Below, in pieces: positions 9,874-22,205 of a stretch of DNA of 64,000 bases; the first letter of the stretch is position 1, and the number at the start of each line of letters is the position of its first letter. This DNA is from Perca fluviatilis. Taxonomy: Eukaryota; Chordata; Actinopteri; Perciformes; Percidae. The DNA lies in contig NC_053116.1 of assembly GCF_010015445.1 (NCBI RefSeq), positions 43,802,707 through 43,866,706 of the forward strand, read 5' to 3'. Position numbers and translations under genes: made by a program. The notes under the pieces were generated by a model. The model was not told the origin of the DNA, made no database searches, and saw nothing but the letters and a program-made list of their open reading frames with translations.

Positions 9874-10949
9874 CATTGTTATTAGTTGAAAGCCCCCTGT
9901 GATAATGACGCCAAGGAGACCTTGTAATTTAATTTGAACAGTTTTATGGATCTATGTTGCTTAAACCGATGGGGACTCAAAATAGCAAAAAATCATAACA
10001 CACAAGAGAGGAGGGATCCCTCTGCCAGGACGGACAGACAGGACATGTGCACGTTGTTATGTGCACAGAATAGCCCATGGAGGTCAAACTCAGTTTCTCT
10101 GAGGGCCACACTGGAAACTGAGAATCACATACAGAGACAGACATGTAGAGTTTATTAACATGATTTTATTTAAGAGAAAAGTCAAATATCTTTGACTGTA
10201 TGTAGTCTTCTCTCTTACAGTTTGGTCAACATAAAGCCCCCAAAAAGTAAACTTAGACATCGTAGAATTAGCAAATCAAGCAAAACAAAGAATAGGTTAT
10301 TTACAGCAACCTGTTTCAAAGCCTGAATATGAAACTCTGCTTCTGGGGGATTTGAGAGGGCCCACATTTGGCCCATGGCCAGGAAAAACCAGGATGTTAT
10401 GCAGCAGTAACATTGGGGACAGTGTGGCCAACTTGGTGATGGGTTTTCAGACCCTCTTAGTGACTTCTAAATATATTAGGAAGACAGAAAAAGGAGCGTT
10501 TCATTTTGGTGGTGGTTGAAAAAAGTCTAACAAGGTGCTCTTTGGTGCAGGGTTAATCCAATAGTAATCATGCTGTTCTGATTATAAATACATTATTTCT
10601 AGTGTAATTTATTCTCATGCATGTAGTCCACAGATCCTACTAAATGCAGCCTGCTGCAGGAGTACGTCCAGTCTCAAACACTCTTTTTAAAGTACATTTA
10701 GAACGGATGCTTTATATTTCTGGGTGTCCTCTCAACACTTTAATTGTCAAGTGGTTTTGTTTGGTTATTTCTTGTTTGTGAAATGTTTAATGTTGATTTT
10801 TAAAGTTAGAATATTTAGTTCTTGTTTCTGTCCAGAGGATTAGATTAGTTCAAGCCGAGCGAGTTAAACATGGACAACTTTCTATTATCTCTGATTGATG
10901 TACTGTTTATAAATGAAGAGCGGGTAGGAGTTTGGAAAGCCTTGATGGT
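9874..10949. other. No gene recognised
   Basis: No exon, repeat array or transposon end that I can support. Small open frames (for example 9934-10158) lack recognisable content. Confidence 0.45.
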
Positions 10950-11125
10950 TCACCTGGTGGAACGTTTGCCCCGTGTGCAGGGGCTCGGTCCTCGTCACAG
11001 CGGCCGTAGGTTCACTCAACTCTGACCCGTGGCCCTTTGCTGCATGTTGTTCCCTCTGTCTCCCCTTTAACATCTTCAGCTGTCCTGCAAAATATAGGCC
11101 TAAAATGCCCCAAAAATAAAAAAGA
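10950..11125 (+). mobile_element. tRNA-derived SINE, diverged copy
   Basis: Shares GGCCCTTTGCTGCATGT, TCTCCCCTTT, CAGCTGTCCTG and a tail of CTAAAATGCCCCAAAAATAAAAAA with the copy at 35129-35289. The left part holds a worn RNA polymerase III B-box-like GGTTC stretch. The A-rich end lies on the plus strand. Confidence 0.7.
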
Positions 11126-12430
11126 GTAGGTGGGAGCAGAACGATTCTCAACTTCTTCCTACCTCTTTTACACATGAACAATATTATTTGAGTTGCTTAT
11201 TTGTTGCTGAGGATCCTGTTTCTTCTCCTTTTTTATTCTAAGTTTTATTTTGTGTTTGTATTTTTTTAAACATGTTCAATAAATTAACTAGACTAATTAG
11301 TTTAGTCTAATTACTAATTATTAATTAGACTAAATGGAAGAAAAAGGCTCACAGCATCTCTTCATACTGAGAAGACTGAAGAATCACAATTCTTCTTAGG
11401 ATCAAACCCATACTGGTTTTATTTCAAGTGGAGTTTGATATTCTCTCCAGCAGAGAGCAGCAGTGCTGCAGAGAGAAGTTTACTGAACACAAAGTCTGAA
11501 ACACTGAATTGAAATGATCCATGAATGACTCGCACGTCTCACTGTGTGATCTGATTCATTGATTTTTACACATTCATTAAAATACAAAACTATACACATA
11601 AACACAAGGTGTTTCTTTCACATGGGAAAGAGAGAATGTGTGCTGGGGGGGGGGGTCTGACCTGTTTAAGATAGAAAATAGAACAGGACCCTAAAATAAC
11701 TGCAAACTAAAACTTAATTTGATTTAAATAGAAAACAAATAACAGGTTAAACTGCTATTAGATTTTGTAGCGCATCAGTATGGAAGATGATATTTAAAAC
11801 ATGCAGAGTTGAGTGTAGGAGGTTTGTGGGAAGCAGAGCGAGGCTGCTGATTGGCTGGGAGACGGGACCAACACAGCCACATGCAGCTAATGAGCTGCAC
11901 CAGATTAAAGTATAAATATCTCCAACCAATGAATGACTGTTACACTCATTTTAATCTTGTATCCTGGAGATCCTTCTTTACTTTTCCACATTTTCCTAAA
12001 AGAAGAAATGAAGGAACAAAGGAAACTCCTTTCTTTCTTTCTTCCTCATGTCTTCTTATTCTCCTCTCTCATGTTTATTTCTCCGTTGGATTCTCTACTA
12101 GCAGTGGAACAAAACATCTGTAGTTACACCCATCATGTCTTCTTACAACAGGCCTAGTTCTCCGCTCAGACCTTTCTTATTAATCAAGGGAAGACAAACA
12201 CAACACAGAAACATGCATGAAACAACTAAACATTCATATGTATCTGTTCGTTAAAACTATCAAACCGTTCAAATGGAGTTGGTGATGAAGTGCTGCTGAG
12301 CAAGGCATTCAACGTTCAGTGCAAACTATGAGCTTTTATTGCATTTGGATTAAAAGAACATTTAAACCAATTCCTTTGGACCCAAACTGTATCTCGGCCC
12401 AGAAGGGAGAGTTGAGAGCAGGCTAAGATC
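11126..12430. other. No gene recognised
   Basis: AT-rich sequence. A cluster of TTAGACTAA-type inverted repeats lies at about 11285-11335 and a run of G at 11644-11655. No supported exon. Confidence 0.45.
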
Positions 12431-13130
12431 AATTCAATTCAATTTTATTTATAGTATCAAATTATAACAAGAGTTATCTCAGGACACTTTACAGATACCA
12501 CACTCTGTAATTTACAAAGACACAACAATTCCAGTAATTCCCCCAAGAGCAAGCATTTAGTGCGACAGTGGCGAGAAAAACAGACCCAGGCTCTTGGTAG
12601 GCGGTGTCTGACGGTGCCGGTTGGGGGTGTGATGAACAGTGGCAATAATAGTCACAATAAAGATAATGGAACAGTGACTATAAATAGTTGTCATAGTAGT
12701 TCATGGCATAGCAGGGCACTGCATGGCATTACAGGATGTATCATGGCACAGCAGGGCATAGCAGGATGTAGCAGGATGCAGCAGGATGCAGCAGATTTTG
12801 GACTCCGGGGAATAAACTCCCCAGAGTTAGGTTAGTAACAAGCATTTCTGGGACATGGATGCACACAAATTGAAAGAGAGAGGAGAGAGAAGTTCATTGT
12901 GTCTAAGGAAGTCCCCTAGCAGTCTAAAACTATAACAGTATAATTAAGAGAGACAGGTTAAGGAGAGGAGTCTGGTCGGGCTAGAACTCTCCCCAACCGG
13001 ATCGGGCTGTACTGGCTGTACTGCCTCCCTCTATTTTTATTATATTATTGATTATATGGTAAATTAGTCTGACGACTATGAAGAGAGCAGTTGGGCCGGG
13101 TTAGGTGGACGCTGCAACTCCTCACTCCCT

Positions 13131-16100
13131 AACCATGAGCTTTATCGAAGACGAGAGTTTTAATTGTAGTCTTAAATATGGTGGCGGTGTCTGCCCCCCC
13201 GAACCCAGACTGGGAGCTGGTTCCACAGGAGAGGAGCCTGATAGAGGAAGGCTCTGGCTCTCATTCTACTTTTAAAGACTCTAGGAACCACAAGAAACTC
13301 TGCATTCTGGGAGCGCAGTGCTCTAATGGGACAATAAGGTACTATAAGCTCTTCAAGATATGATGGTGCTTGACCATTTAGAGCTTTGTAGGTCAGGAGA
13401 AGGATTTTAAATTAAATTTTACAGGAAGCCAATGCAGAGACGCTAATACAGGAGAAATATGATCTCTTTTCTTAGTTCTTGTCAGAACACGTTCTGCAGC
13501 ATTCTGGATCAGCTGGAGAGTCTTAAGGGACTTATTTGAGCAACCTCATAGTAAGGAATTACAATAGTCCAGCCTGGAAGTAACGAATGCATGGACTAGT
13601 TTTTCAGCATTGTTTTGAGACAGGTTGTGCCTAATTTTGGCAATGTTACAAAGTTGATTCATTTTGTTTTAATTAGGCGATAAAGGATATATCCTGATCA
13701 ACAATAACTCCTAGATTTCTGACAGTAGTGCTGGAGGCCAGGGCAATACCATCCAGATTAATTATATCTTTGGATAATGAGGTTTCGAGGTGTTTAGGGC
13801 CCAGCACAATAACTTCAGTTTTGTTTGAGTTTAACATCAGAAAATTGTCATCCAATTCAATTCAATTTTATTTATAGTATCAAATCATAACAGAGTTATC
13901 TCGAGGCACTTTACAGATAGAGTAGGTCTAAACCACACTCTATAAATTCCAAAACCCCAACAATTACAGTAATTCCCTCAAGAGCAAGCATTAGCAGTGG
14001 CTATTGCGACAGTGGCAAGGAAAAACTCCCTTTTAGGAAGAAATCTCGGCAGACCCAGACTCTTGGTAGGCGGTGTCTGACGGGCCGGTTGGGGGTGTGA
14101 TGAACAGTGGCACATAATAGTCATCCATGATTATATATCTTTAATGCATACTTGAAGTTTAGCTAACTGACTGGTTTCATCTGGCTTGATTGAAAAGTAT
14201 AATTGGGTGTCATCTGCATAACAGTGAAAGTTAATTGAGTGTTTCCTAATGATATTGCCTGGAGGAAGCATATATAAGGAGAATAGAATTGGTCCAAGCA
14301 CTGAGCCTTGTGGAATGCCATGGCTAACTTTAGCGTACCTGCAGGATTTATTGTTAACATTAACAACTTGACATCGATCAGAGAAATAGGACTTAAACCA
14401 GCTTGGTGCGATTCCTTTAATGCCAACTAAATGTTCCAATCTATGTAACAGGATTGGTCAATAGTGTCGAATGTAGCACTAAGATCTAGTAAGACAAGTA
14501 TGGAGGAAAGTCCTTTGTCAGCAGCAGTTAGAAGGTCATTAGTAATTTTCACCAGTGCCGTCTCTGTGCTATGATGCATTCTAAATCCTGACTGAAAGTC
14601 CTCGAATAAACTATTGCTATGTAGAAAATCATATAACCGATTACCGACTACCTTCTCAAGGATCTTGGAGAGTAAGGGGAGATTAAATATAGGTCTATAG
14701 TTGGCTAAGACATCAGGATCGAGGGTGGGTTTTTTCAGAAGAGGTTTTATCACAGCTACTTTAAATGACTGCAGTACATAATCTGTTAATAAAGACATAT
14801 TGATCATATCTAGTGATGAAGTGTTAACCATGGGTAACGCTTCTTTAAGTAGCCTCGTTGGGATGGGGTATAAGAGATAGGTAGATGGCTTAGCTGAAGA
14901 GACCTTTAACATTAATTGTTGAAGGTCTATAGGATAAAAGCAGTCTAAGTATATGTCAGGTCTTGTCATTCTTTCTATCAGTCCTGCGTTTGGTGAACCG
15001 TTAGAAGTTAAGGGCAAAAGGTGATGAATGGTATCTCTAATTTATCTAAGTATCTAAAATGTTATTAAAGAAGCTCATGAAGTCATCACTACTCAGAGCT
15101 ATAGGAATAGATGTCTCAGTAGAGCTGTGACTATCTGTCAGCCTGGCTACAGTGCTGAAAAGAAACCTTGAGTTGTTCTTATTTTCTTCTATTAATGATG
15201 AGTAATGGTCCGATCCGGCATTTCTGAGGGCCTTTGTATAGGTTTTCAGACTTTCTTGCCATCTAAACGAGAGTCTTCTTTACTTTCAAGTTTTCGCGAG
15301 ATTTGTTTTAATTTGCGAGTTTGGGAGTTATACCAAGGTGCTAGTTTCCTTTGCTTCATCATCTTTTTGAGGGGAGCAACAGAGTCTAAAGTCATCCATA
15401 GGCAGGCCTTAGCACCGTCTACAAAATTATCAATTTGGGATGGACTAAAGTTAACATAAAGGTCCTCTGTTATATTGAAGGACAACATTGAGTTAAATGC
15501 TGTTGGAATAGCTTCCTTAAATTTAGCTATGGCACTGTCAGATAGGCATCTAGTGTAGAAGCTTTTATCTAATTTCGTATAGTCAGGTAGTAAGAATTCA
15601 AAAGTCATTAAAAAATGGTCTGATAATAAAGGATTCTGCGGAAATACTATTAAATCATCAATTTGTTGAAAGCAGTACTAAGGCTATTCCTGTCAACGTC
15701 CACATGGATATTTAAATCACCTACAACAACAAAGTACTTTGTCTGATTTAAGGAATACACATGATAAAAACTCTGAGATTTCAGATAAAAATTCAGAGTA
15801 CGGACCTGGAGCTCGGTAGACAACAACAAATATAATTGGCTATAATGTTTTCCATGTTGGATGTTGAAGATTAAGAACAAGGCTTTCAAACGAGTTATAA
15901 TTTAGTTTAGGTTTAGGATTAATTAACAGGCTTGAATCAAATATGGCTGCAACTTCCCCTCCTTGGCCTGAGCCTCTAGGAATTTGAGTATTATTATGAC
16001 TGGGAGGATTGGCTTCATTTAGACTAACATATTCTTATTGGCCCAGCCAGGTTTCAGTAAGACAGAATAGATCAATATGATTATCTGATATCAAATCGTT

Positions 16101-16400
16101 TACTAGTACTGCTTTAGAAGACAGAGATCTGATATTTAATAGTTCACATCTAATTTTCCTATTCTGTTTTTTCATCGCAGCGGTTTTTTGGTTTTAATTC
16201 CAATTAGGTTGTTAAGTATAGCCCCTCTTTTGGTTACCTTTGATTTAACTGATCTGAGTCAGGGGACAGACACCATGGGTGTATTAAAAGAATTATCTGT
16301 CTCATTTTTTGGGGCAGGCTGTGGCTGAAGTGGAATGGATGCTAAATTTACTATGTTTGCAGTTAGCTTCTTATTACTTATGGGATTCACCACTTTGTAT
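13131..16400 (-). pseudogene. LINE ORF2 (endonuclease-reverse transcriptase) pseudogene
   Basis: Minus-strand pieces in three frames. From the 5' side: GDLNIHVDVD (endonuclease, near 15705), the linker with APWYNSQTRKLKQISRKLES, then [19 protein letters not shown] and [18 protein letters not shown]. Next are [10 protein letters not shown] (motif A, with Ala to Thr), SHGIPQGSVLGPILFSLYM (motif B) and FHCYADDTQLYFS (catalytic YADD, near 14206-14228). The thumb end LNSNKTEVIVLGPKHL lies near 13800. Frameshifts and stops break the frame repeatedly, and the nested insertion at 13855-14119 splits it after the catalytic motif. Confidence 0.9.
13855..14119 (-). mobile_element. Nested short LINE 3'-end copy with 8-bp TSD
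   Basis: A 5'-truncated 3' UTR copy (tail at 13855, ending near the GATGAACAGTGGC block) lies inside the reverse transcriptase of the older copy. GTCATCCA occurs at both edges (13847-13854 and 14120-14127). The uninterrupted order is seen in the related copy near 28600, confirming the insertion point. Confidence 0.88.
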
Positions 16401-16539
16401 GGTCTATTGTTGATTATAACTGGAATAGTAGTAGTACTACATGTTACCCTGTAGAAAACATTTTCAGATCCATCCCTATGTAAAGTGCCATTTGGATCAA
16501 TACCTGGAGGGCATGAATCTGTGATATTTTCTACAGAAT

Positions 16540-16740
16540 GTCAACACCTCAGTGTGGTCATTATGTTGTCAGATAGCAGCCTGGCTCCATGTCGGTTTGG
16601 GTGGAGACCATCATGCTTCAGCAGGCTGGGCCTCTCCCAGAACAAGTCAAAGTTGTTGACATAGGGAATGCTTATGGAAGCGCAGTGGAGTTTCAGCCAG
16701 GTGTGGCGACCAAACAGTCTGGACCATCTCTCAGCACCCT
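16540..16740 (-). pseudogene. LINE ORF1 C-terminus, SGNH/GDSL esterase-like
   Basis: The minus strand reads RLFGRHTWLKLHCASISIPY, then NNFDLFWERPSLL and DGLHPNRHGARLLSDNI. The DGLHPN block holds the Asp-x-x-His pair of SGNH hydrolases. It aligns with the better preserved ORF1 at 29293-29817 (NTWLQTA..., FNLFWERGALF, DGIHPNARGNQML). The N-terminal part, with the nucleophile Ser, is lost by truncation. Confidence 0.8.
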
Positions 16741-18108
16741 TTCTTTAGTGTGATGTCATGAGAGTTGTTTCTTTTCAGCAGGCGGGGTGTAGGGCAGAGA
16801 CCAGCCAAAACGTGGTTGCAAGCAAACAGAGGTTTTATTTTAAAGCAGTCTTTTCAGAAAATAGTCCAACGAAAAACAGTAACTCCAACTCAAAAACCTA
16901 ATGGAAGTAAAACTAAATGGTTTAGCAAAGTCCTGGTAGCTTAGGTTCTTTCCCCAAAAACTTTTCTCCTCTTCTCTCTGCCTCTGCTCTCTTTGTCTTC
17001 TCCCAGTGCATGAGCACCTGCTGTAATCAAAGGACTGAGGCATTTGGGGGCATTCTAGGACTTGTAGTTTGGGTGGTGGCCATTTTGTCACAGGGTAGCC
17101 ACTCCTGTAGAGGAAAATAGCGTCCCTCTACCACGCGTCCCCTTGTGATGTCACAGTAGGTAGGTAGAGGCTCAGAGATGGCGAGGATGATCATCAGAAC
17201 TCGTCGGTCGTACAGATCTGTTAAAGAAAGCCGCTGCACCACGTTGGTCATGTTGAACAGGGGGGTTTTGTTTACTGTAAGGTTCCCATACCAAGAAATC
17301 ACAAATTAGCAAATCAGCCGCTTCACCACCATCTTTATGGAAATATTTGCCTGTAAATCCTGTAAACATCTTGTGTACATCTAACTCTGCATGTTGAGTG
17401 ATCTTGCTGCTATCCCACACAGCTCGCAGCTCTGCAGCCTACAAACTGATCACAGGTCAGAGGTCACTCTGCATTACCAAACACTACTGTATCTGCTAAC
17501 AGGGAGGACACACACACACACAGAGACACACAGGCACACTCACATACACACACACAGACACACACACACACACACAGACACACTTGCACACACATACACA
17601 CAGATACACACACACACAGAGAGACACACACAGCCTCAGAGACGTGGACAGGTGAACAAGGAGGAAGATCACAGCTCTGAAGCATCATTCGTTCATTTCT
17701 AAAAAAGGAAAAGATCTCTACTTTTTGACAAACTACATGCTCCAGTTTTATGGAATATTTCTATGCACATACCAGCCTTTTTTCAGCATTTCAAGCATTT
17801 GTACATATAGCTTTGAACAGTAAAGCACTGTAACACGTATTTATTACTGTCAGCAGCACATTGACTGCTGCTGTATAAGAGATCCTCATAAGGAGGAAGT
17901 CAAAATAGAAATTAATATACTCTATTCAGTTCAGAATAAGCCAACATGTATACTCGTCATTTTGGCCTATATACCTGATAGGCAAATGATTTTTCCAGGG
18001 AACATCTTTGCATGAGAGTGCAGTAAGGAGGTTAATGAATAACGTAGAAAGTAAGTTCACCAACTGCACATCTGCAGTCAGATCCAGACGGAGAGGAACA
18101 GAGAAGAG
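16741..18108. other. No gene; CA microsatellite
   Basis: A CA-rich microsatellite lies at about 17507-17632. Elsewhere, short open frames only, with no domain I recognise. The region leads up to a lectin exon at 18109. Confidence 0.45.
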
Positions 18109-18483
18109 ATGAGGATGGAGAGACTTCTTCTGAGCATCATCATCACTTTCTTATAGATTTAATAAGTAGTTATTTCCATGTTTATGTACTGTATATTATG
18201 TAGCTGTATAAAACTTTGTTGATGTACAGTCCAACTTTGATGTAAAATGATCATTTGCATTAGTGAGTTCAAAGTAAAAATAGTTAGCTAAAGTACTATC
18301 TAAACAGTAGAAACAATATATTATATAAATATTAAATCTGCTATATGTGTGTCCCAACAGGGCTGAGTGCTGTCTCATCAGCTGCTGGACGTCGGTACAA
18401 TATTGTCTATGACAGGAAGAACTTTACTGAAGCCCAAAGATACTGCAGAGAGAAACACACAGACCTGGCCACTGTAGACAATT
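18109..18483 (+). pseudogene. C-type lectin gene fragment interrupted by LINE
   Basis: A signal-peptide-like exon 1 starts at 18109 (MRMERLLLSIIITFL, then TAG). After a short intron with acceptor GTCCCAACAG (ends 18360), exon 2 (18361-18483) reads LSAVSSAAGRRYNIVYDRKN followed by FTEAQRYCREKHTDLATVDN. This is the start of a C-type lectin-like domain, including its first Cys and the WI/DLATV strand common in fish lectins. The expected donor at the end of exon 1 is not convincing (a stop, then no GT). At codon DN the exon is cut by the ATTCAATTCAA tail of an L2-type LINE, and the rest of the domain is not found downstream. I judge it a pseudogene; the family may bind sugars in immune defence. 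Confidence 0.78.
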
Positions 18484-19976
18484 CAATTCAATTCAATTTT
18501 ATTTATAGTATCAAATCATAACAAGAGTTATCTCAAGACACTTTACAGATAGAGTAGGTCTAGACCACACTCTATAATTTGCAAAGCCCCAACAATTCCA
18601 GTAATTCCCCCAAGAGCTAGCATTAGCAGTGGCTATTGCGACAGTGGCAAAGAAAAACTCCCTATTAGGAAGAAACCTCGGCAGACCCAGACTCTTCGGC
18701 ACTGTGTCTGACAGTGCCGGTCGGGGGTGTGATGAACAGTGGCGTAATAGTCACAATAGAGATAATGGAACAGTGACTGTGGTGGCAAATTTTATTTTAA
18801 CCATTTGTTTAATGATATTAACCATTCGTTTAAAGATTGTTTTAAACCTCCACAAAATCCTGCTCCTTCCTGTAGACTTTTAAAGCACCAGAGAGGGAAA
18901 CAGCTACAGCCGTCAACTATAGCCTAGAGAGTTATTTAGTTTTACTAGTTTGAAGCTTCTCACATTGTTGTCTTTTGCTTAGATAGAAGTGGAGAAGGCT
19001 GATGACTGTTTACGACAGTGAGAACTACGTAGGTTTCTGTCTCCTGAGATAAAACAGAGGTTTTCACTATATGATGTGTGGATATTTAGACTTTAGGTTA
19101 GAAAGACATTTTCAGTTGTGCTGCGTGTACCTTTGAAACTGTGTTTTCTCCATTTGCAAATGTAAATAAATACTCAAAGACCAAACTTTGGTTTAATTCT
19201 CAAACAGTCGTTATAAGTTTTCATTTTATCATGAATGACACTAAATGCTGCTGCTTCGAGGAAAACTTCCACGACATGACTACAATGGTAGTCGTAGTAG
19301 TTCATGTCATAGCCGGGCACAGCAGGGCGTTACGGGATGTAGTATGGCACAGCAGAGCGTGGGCGGACACAGTGGACGTGGCAGGACGTAACAGGACACA
19401 GCCGGACATTGGAGGGAATCACAGAGCGTAGCAGGGTGTAGCAGGTCCACAGCAACAGCTGCACCCAAGACCCAGATCTTGGTGTCACCCTAATCCAAGG
19501 CGATGTTCTGGGCGAAGAAGAAACATAAGGACTCCAGGGAATAAACTCCCCAGATTTCGGTTAGTAACAAGCATTTCTGGGACAGGATGTACATAAAAGG
19601 AAACAAATGAAAAAAGAGAGGAGAAAGCAGCTCATTGTGTCATAGGAAGGAAGGAACTTCCCCAGCAGTCTAGAATTATAATAGCATGACTAAGAGAGGC
19701 AGGTTAAAGAGAGGTGCCTGGTCGGGCTAGAACTCTCCCCAACCGGATCGGGCTGTACTGGCCTGCCTCCCTCTACTCTCACTATAATATTGATTATATG
19801 ATAGGTAAATCTGATGACTATCAAGAGAAGCAGAGAAAAGCAGGGGTGCTGTGTCTGCAGCTATACACCCTGCCCTGCCGGTCTAAGCGTACACTGCAAC
19901 TCCTCGCTCCCTAACTATAAGCTTTATCAAAGAGGAGGGTTTTTAGGTTAGTCTTAAATGTGGTGACAGTGTCATG
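18484..19976 (-). mobile_element. L2-type LINE 3'-part, minus strand, itself interrupted
   Basis: The tail starts at 18484 and the 3' UTR runs to about 18783. It resumes near 19276 (GGTAGTCGTAGTAGTTCATG) and continues to 19976, where it meets a plus-strand copy head to head. The inside piece 18784-19275 is unrelated to the element. It is the insertion that breaks the lectin exon. Confidence 0.85.
18784..19275. other. Unassigned insert inside LINE 3' UTR
   Basis: About 490 bp of AT-rich DNA between two halves of a LINE 3' UTR. I could not find clear terminal repeats; the edges share only a loose GACT..GGT similarity. No coding capacity. Confidence 0.5.
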
Positions 19977-22205
19977 TGTAGTCCTTCAATCAGACAAAGT
20001 ACTTATCATAGGTGATTTTAATATCCATGTGGACGTTGACAGCAATAGCCTTAGTACTGCTTTCAACAAATTGATGATTTAATAGTATTTCCGCAGAATC
20101 CTTTATTATCAGACCATTTTTTAATGACTTTTGAATTCTTACTACCCGACTATACGAAATAAGATAAAAGCTTCTACACTAGATGCCTATCTGACAGTGC
20201 TATAGCTAAATTTAAGGAAGATATTCCAACAGCATTTAACTAAATGTCATGCCTTAATATAACAGAGGACCTTTATGTTAACTTTAGTCCATCCCAAATT
20301 GATAATTTTGTAGATGCTGCTACGGCCTGCCTACGGACTACTTTGAACTTGGTTGCTCCTGTCAAAAAGAAGATGATGAAGCAAAGGAAACTAGCACCTT
20401 GGTATAACTCCCAAACTCGCAAATTAAAACAAATCTCACGAAAACTTGAAAGTAAATGTCGTTCCACCAAACTGGAAGTATCTTGTGTAGATTGGCAAGA
20501 TAGTCTGAAAAATTATAGGAAGGCCCTCAGAAATGCCAGATCAGACTATTACTCAACACTAATAGAAGAAAATAAGCACAACCCAAGGTTTCTTTTCAGC
20601 ACTGTAGCCAGGCTGACAGAGAGTCACAGCTCTACTGAGCCATCTATTCCTGTAGCTCTGAGTAGTGATGACTTCATGACCGTCTTTAATGATAAAATTA
20701 TAACAATTAGAGATAAAATTCATCACCTTTAGCCCACAGCTTCTAACGGCTCACCATTGGGCGCAGGAGGGCTGGAGAGAACGATAAGACCTGATACATA
20801 CTTAGACTGTTTTTATTCTACAGACCTTCAACAATTAATGTTAAAGGTCTCTTCAGCTAAGCCAACTACCTGTCTCTTAGACCCCATTCCAACGAGGCTA
20901 CTTAAAGAAGTACTACCCGTGGTTAACACCACATTACTAGATACAATCAATATGTCTTTATTAACAGGTTATGTACCACAGTCATTTAAAGTAGCTGTGA
21001 TAAAACCTATTCGGAAAAAGAGACGGCACTGGTGAAAATTACTAACGACCTTCTAACTGCTGCTGACAAAGGACTTGTCTCCGTACTTCTTTTACTAGAT
21101 CTTAGTGCTGCATTTGACACTATTGACCATACAATCCTGTTACAGAGATTGGAATGCTTAGTTGGCATTCAAGGAATCGTACTAAGCTGGTTTAAGTCCT
21201 ATTTCTCTGATCGCTCTCAATTTGTTAATGTTAATTATAAATCCACCAAGTATGCTAAAGTTAGCCATGGCGTTCCACAAGGCTCAGTGCTTGGACCAAT
21301 TCTATTCTCCTTATATATGCTTCCTCTTGGTAATATTATTAGGAAACACTCTATTAACTTTCACTGTTATGCAGAAGACACAATTATACTTGTCAATCAA
21401 ACCAGACAAAACCAGTCAGTTAACTAAACTTCAAGCATGCATTAAAGATATAAAATCCTGGATGACCTTCAATTTTCTGATGTTAAACTCTAACAAAACT
21501 GAAGTTATTGTGCTGGGCCCTAAACACCTCCGAACCTCATTATCTAAAGCTATAGCTACTCTGGATGGTATTGCCTTGGCCTCCAGCACTACTGTCAGAA
21601 ATTTAAGAGTTATTTTTGATAAGGATATATCCTTTAACACCCATATAAAACAAACCTCAAGAACTGCCTTTTTCCATCTTCGTAACATTGCCAACATTAG
21701 GAATATCCTGTCTCAAAATGATGCTGAAAAACTAGTCCATGCATTTGTTACTTCCAGGCTGGACTATTGTAATTCCCTACTGTCAGGTTGCTCAAATAAG
21801 TCCCTTAAGACTCTCCAGCTGATCCAGAATGCTGCAGCGCGTGTTCTGACAAGAACTAAGAAAAGAGATCATATTTCTCCTGTATTAGCCTCTCTGCATT
21901 GGCTTCTTGTAAAATCCAGGATTGAATTTAAAATCCTCCTCCTGACCTACAAAGCTCTAAATGGTCGAGCACCATCATATCTAGAAGAGCTTCTACTTTA
22001 TTGCCCCACTAGACCACTACACTCCCAGAATGCAGAGTTACTTGTTGTACCTGGAGTCTCTAAAAGTAGAATGGGAGCCAGAGCCTTCAGCTACCAGGCT
22101 CCACTCCTGTGGAACCAGCTCCCAATTTGGGTTCAGGGGGCAGACACCGTCACCACATTTAAGAATGAAGTGAAAACCATCCTCTTTGATAAAGCTTATA
22201 GTTAG
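19977..22205 (+). pseudogene. LINE reverse transcriptase pseudogene, YADD mutated
   Basis: In order: endonuclease end [10 protein letters not shown]; linker [40 protein letters not shown] (motif A); SHGVPQGSVLGPILFSLYM (motif B); HCYAEDT at about 21362-21382, where the catalytic YADD has become YAED. A 2-nt loss directly after moves the frame to the thumb region LNSNKTEVIVLGPKHLRTSL. The C-terminal part then stays open to 22205 with RLDYCNSLLSGC, LIQNAAARVLT and SLHWLLVKSRIEFKILLL. Part of the fingers region (near 21010-21035) is deleted. Clearly inactive. Confidence 0.92.

Larger units (their letters stand above)
12431..16740 (-). mobile_element. L2-type LINE copy, 5'-truncated, minus strand
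   Basis: The 3' end is at 12431, reading on the minus strand as repeated ATTGA. Then come a long 3' UTR (12431-13130), reverse transcriptase and endonuclease remnants (13131-16400) and the end of ORF1 (16540-16740). The 3' UTR contains a variable GCAGGATGTAGCAGGATGCA array. The element is truncated within ORF1 and interrupted by a short copy of its own family at 13855-14119. Together with the esterase ORF1, the pattern fits the L2/CR1 group. Related copies in this window lie at 18484-19976, 19977-23068, 23069-23925, 28316-28718, 36558-36689 and 47610-47772. Confidence 0.9.
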
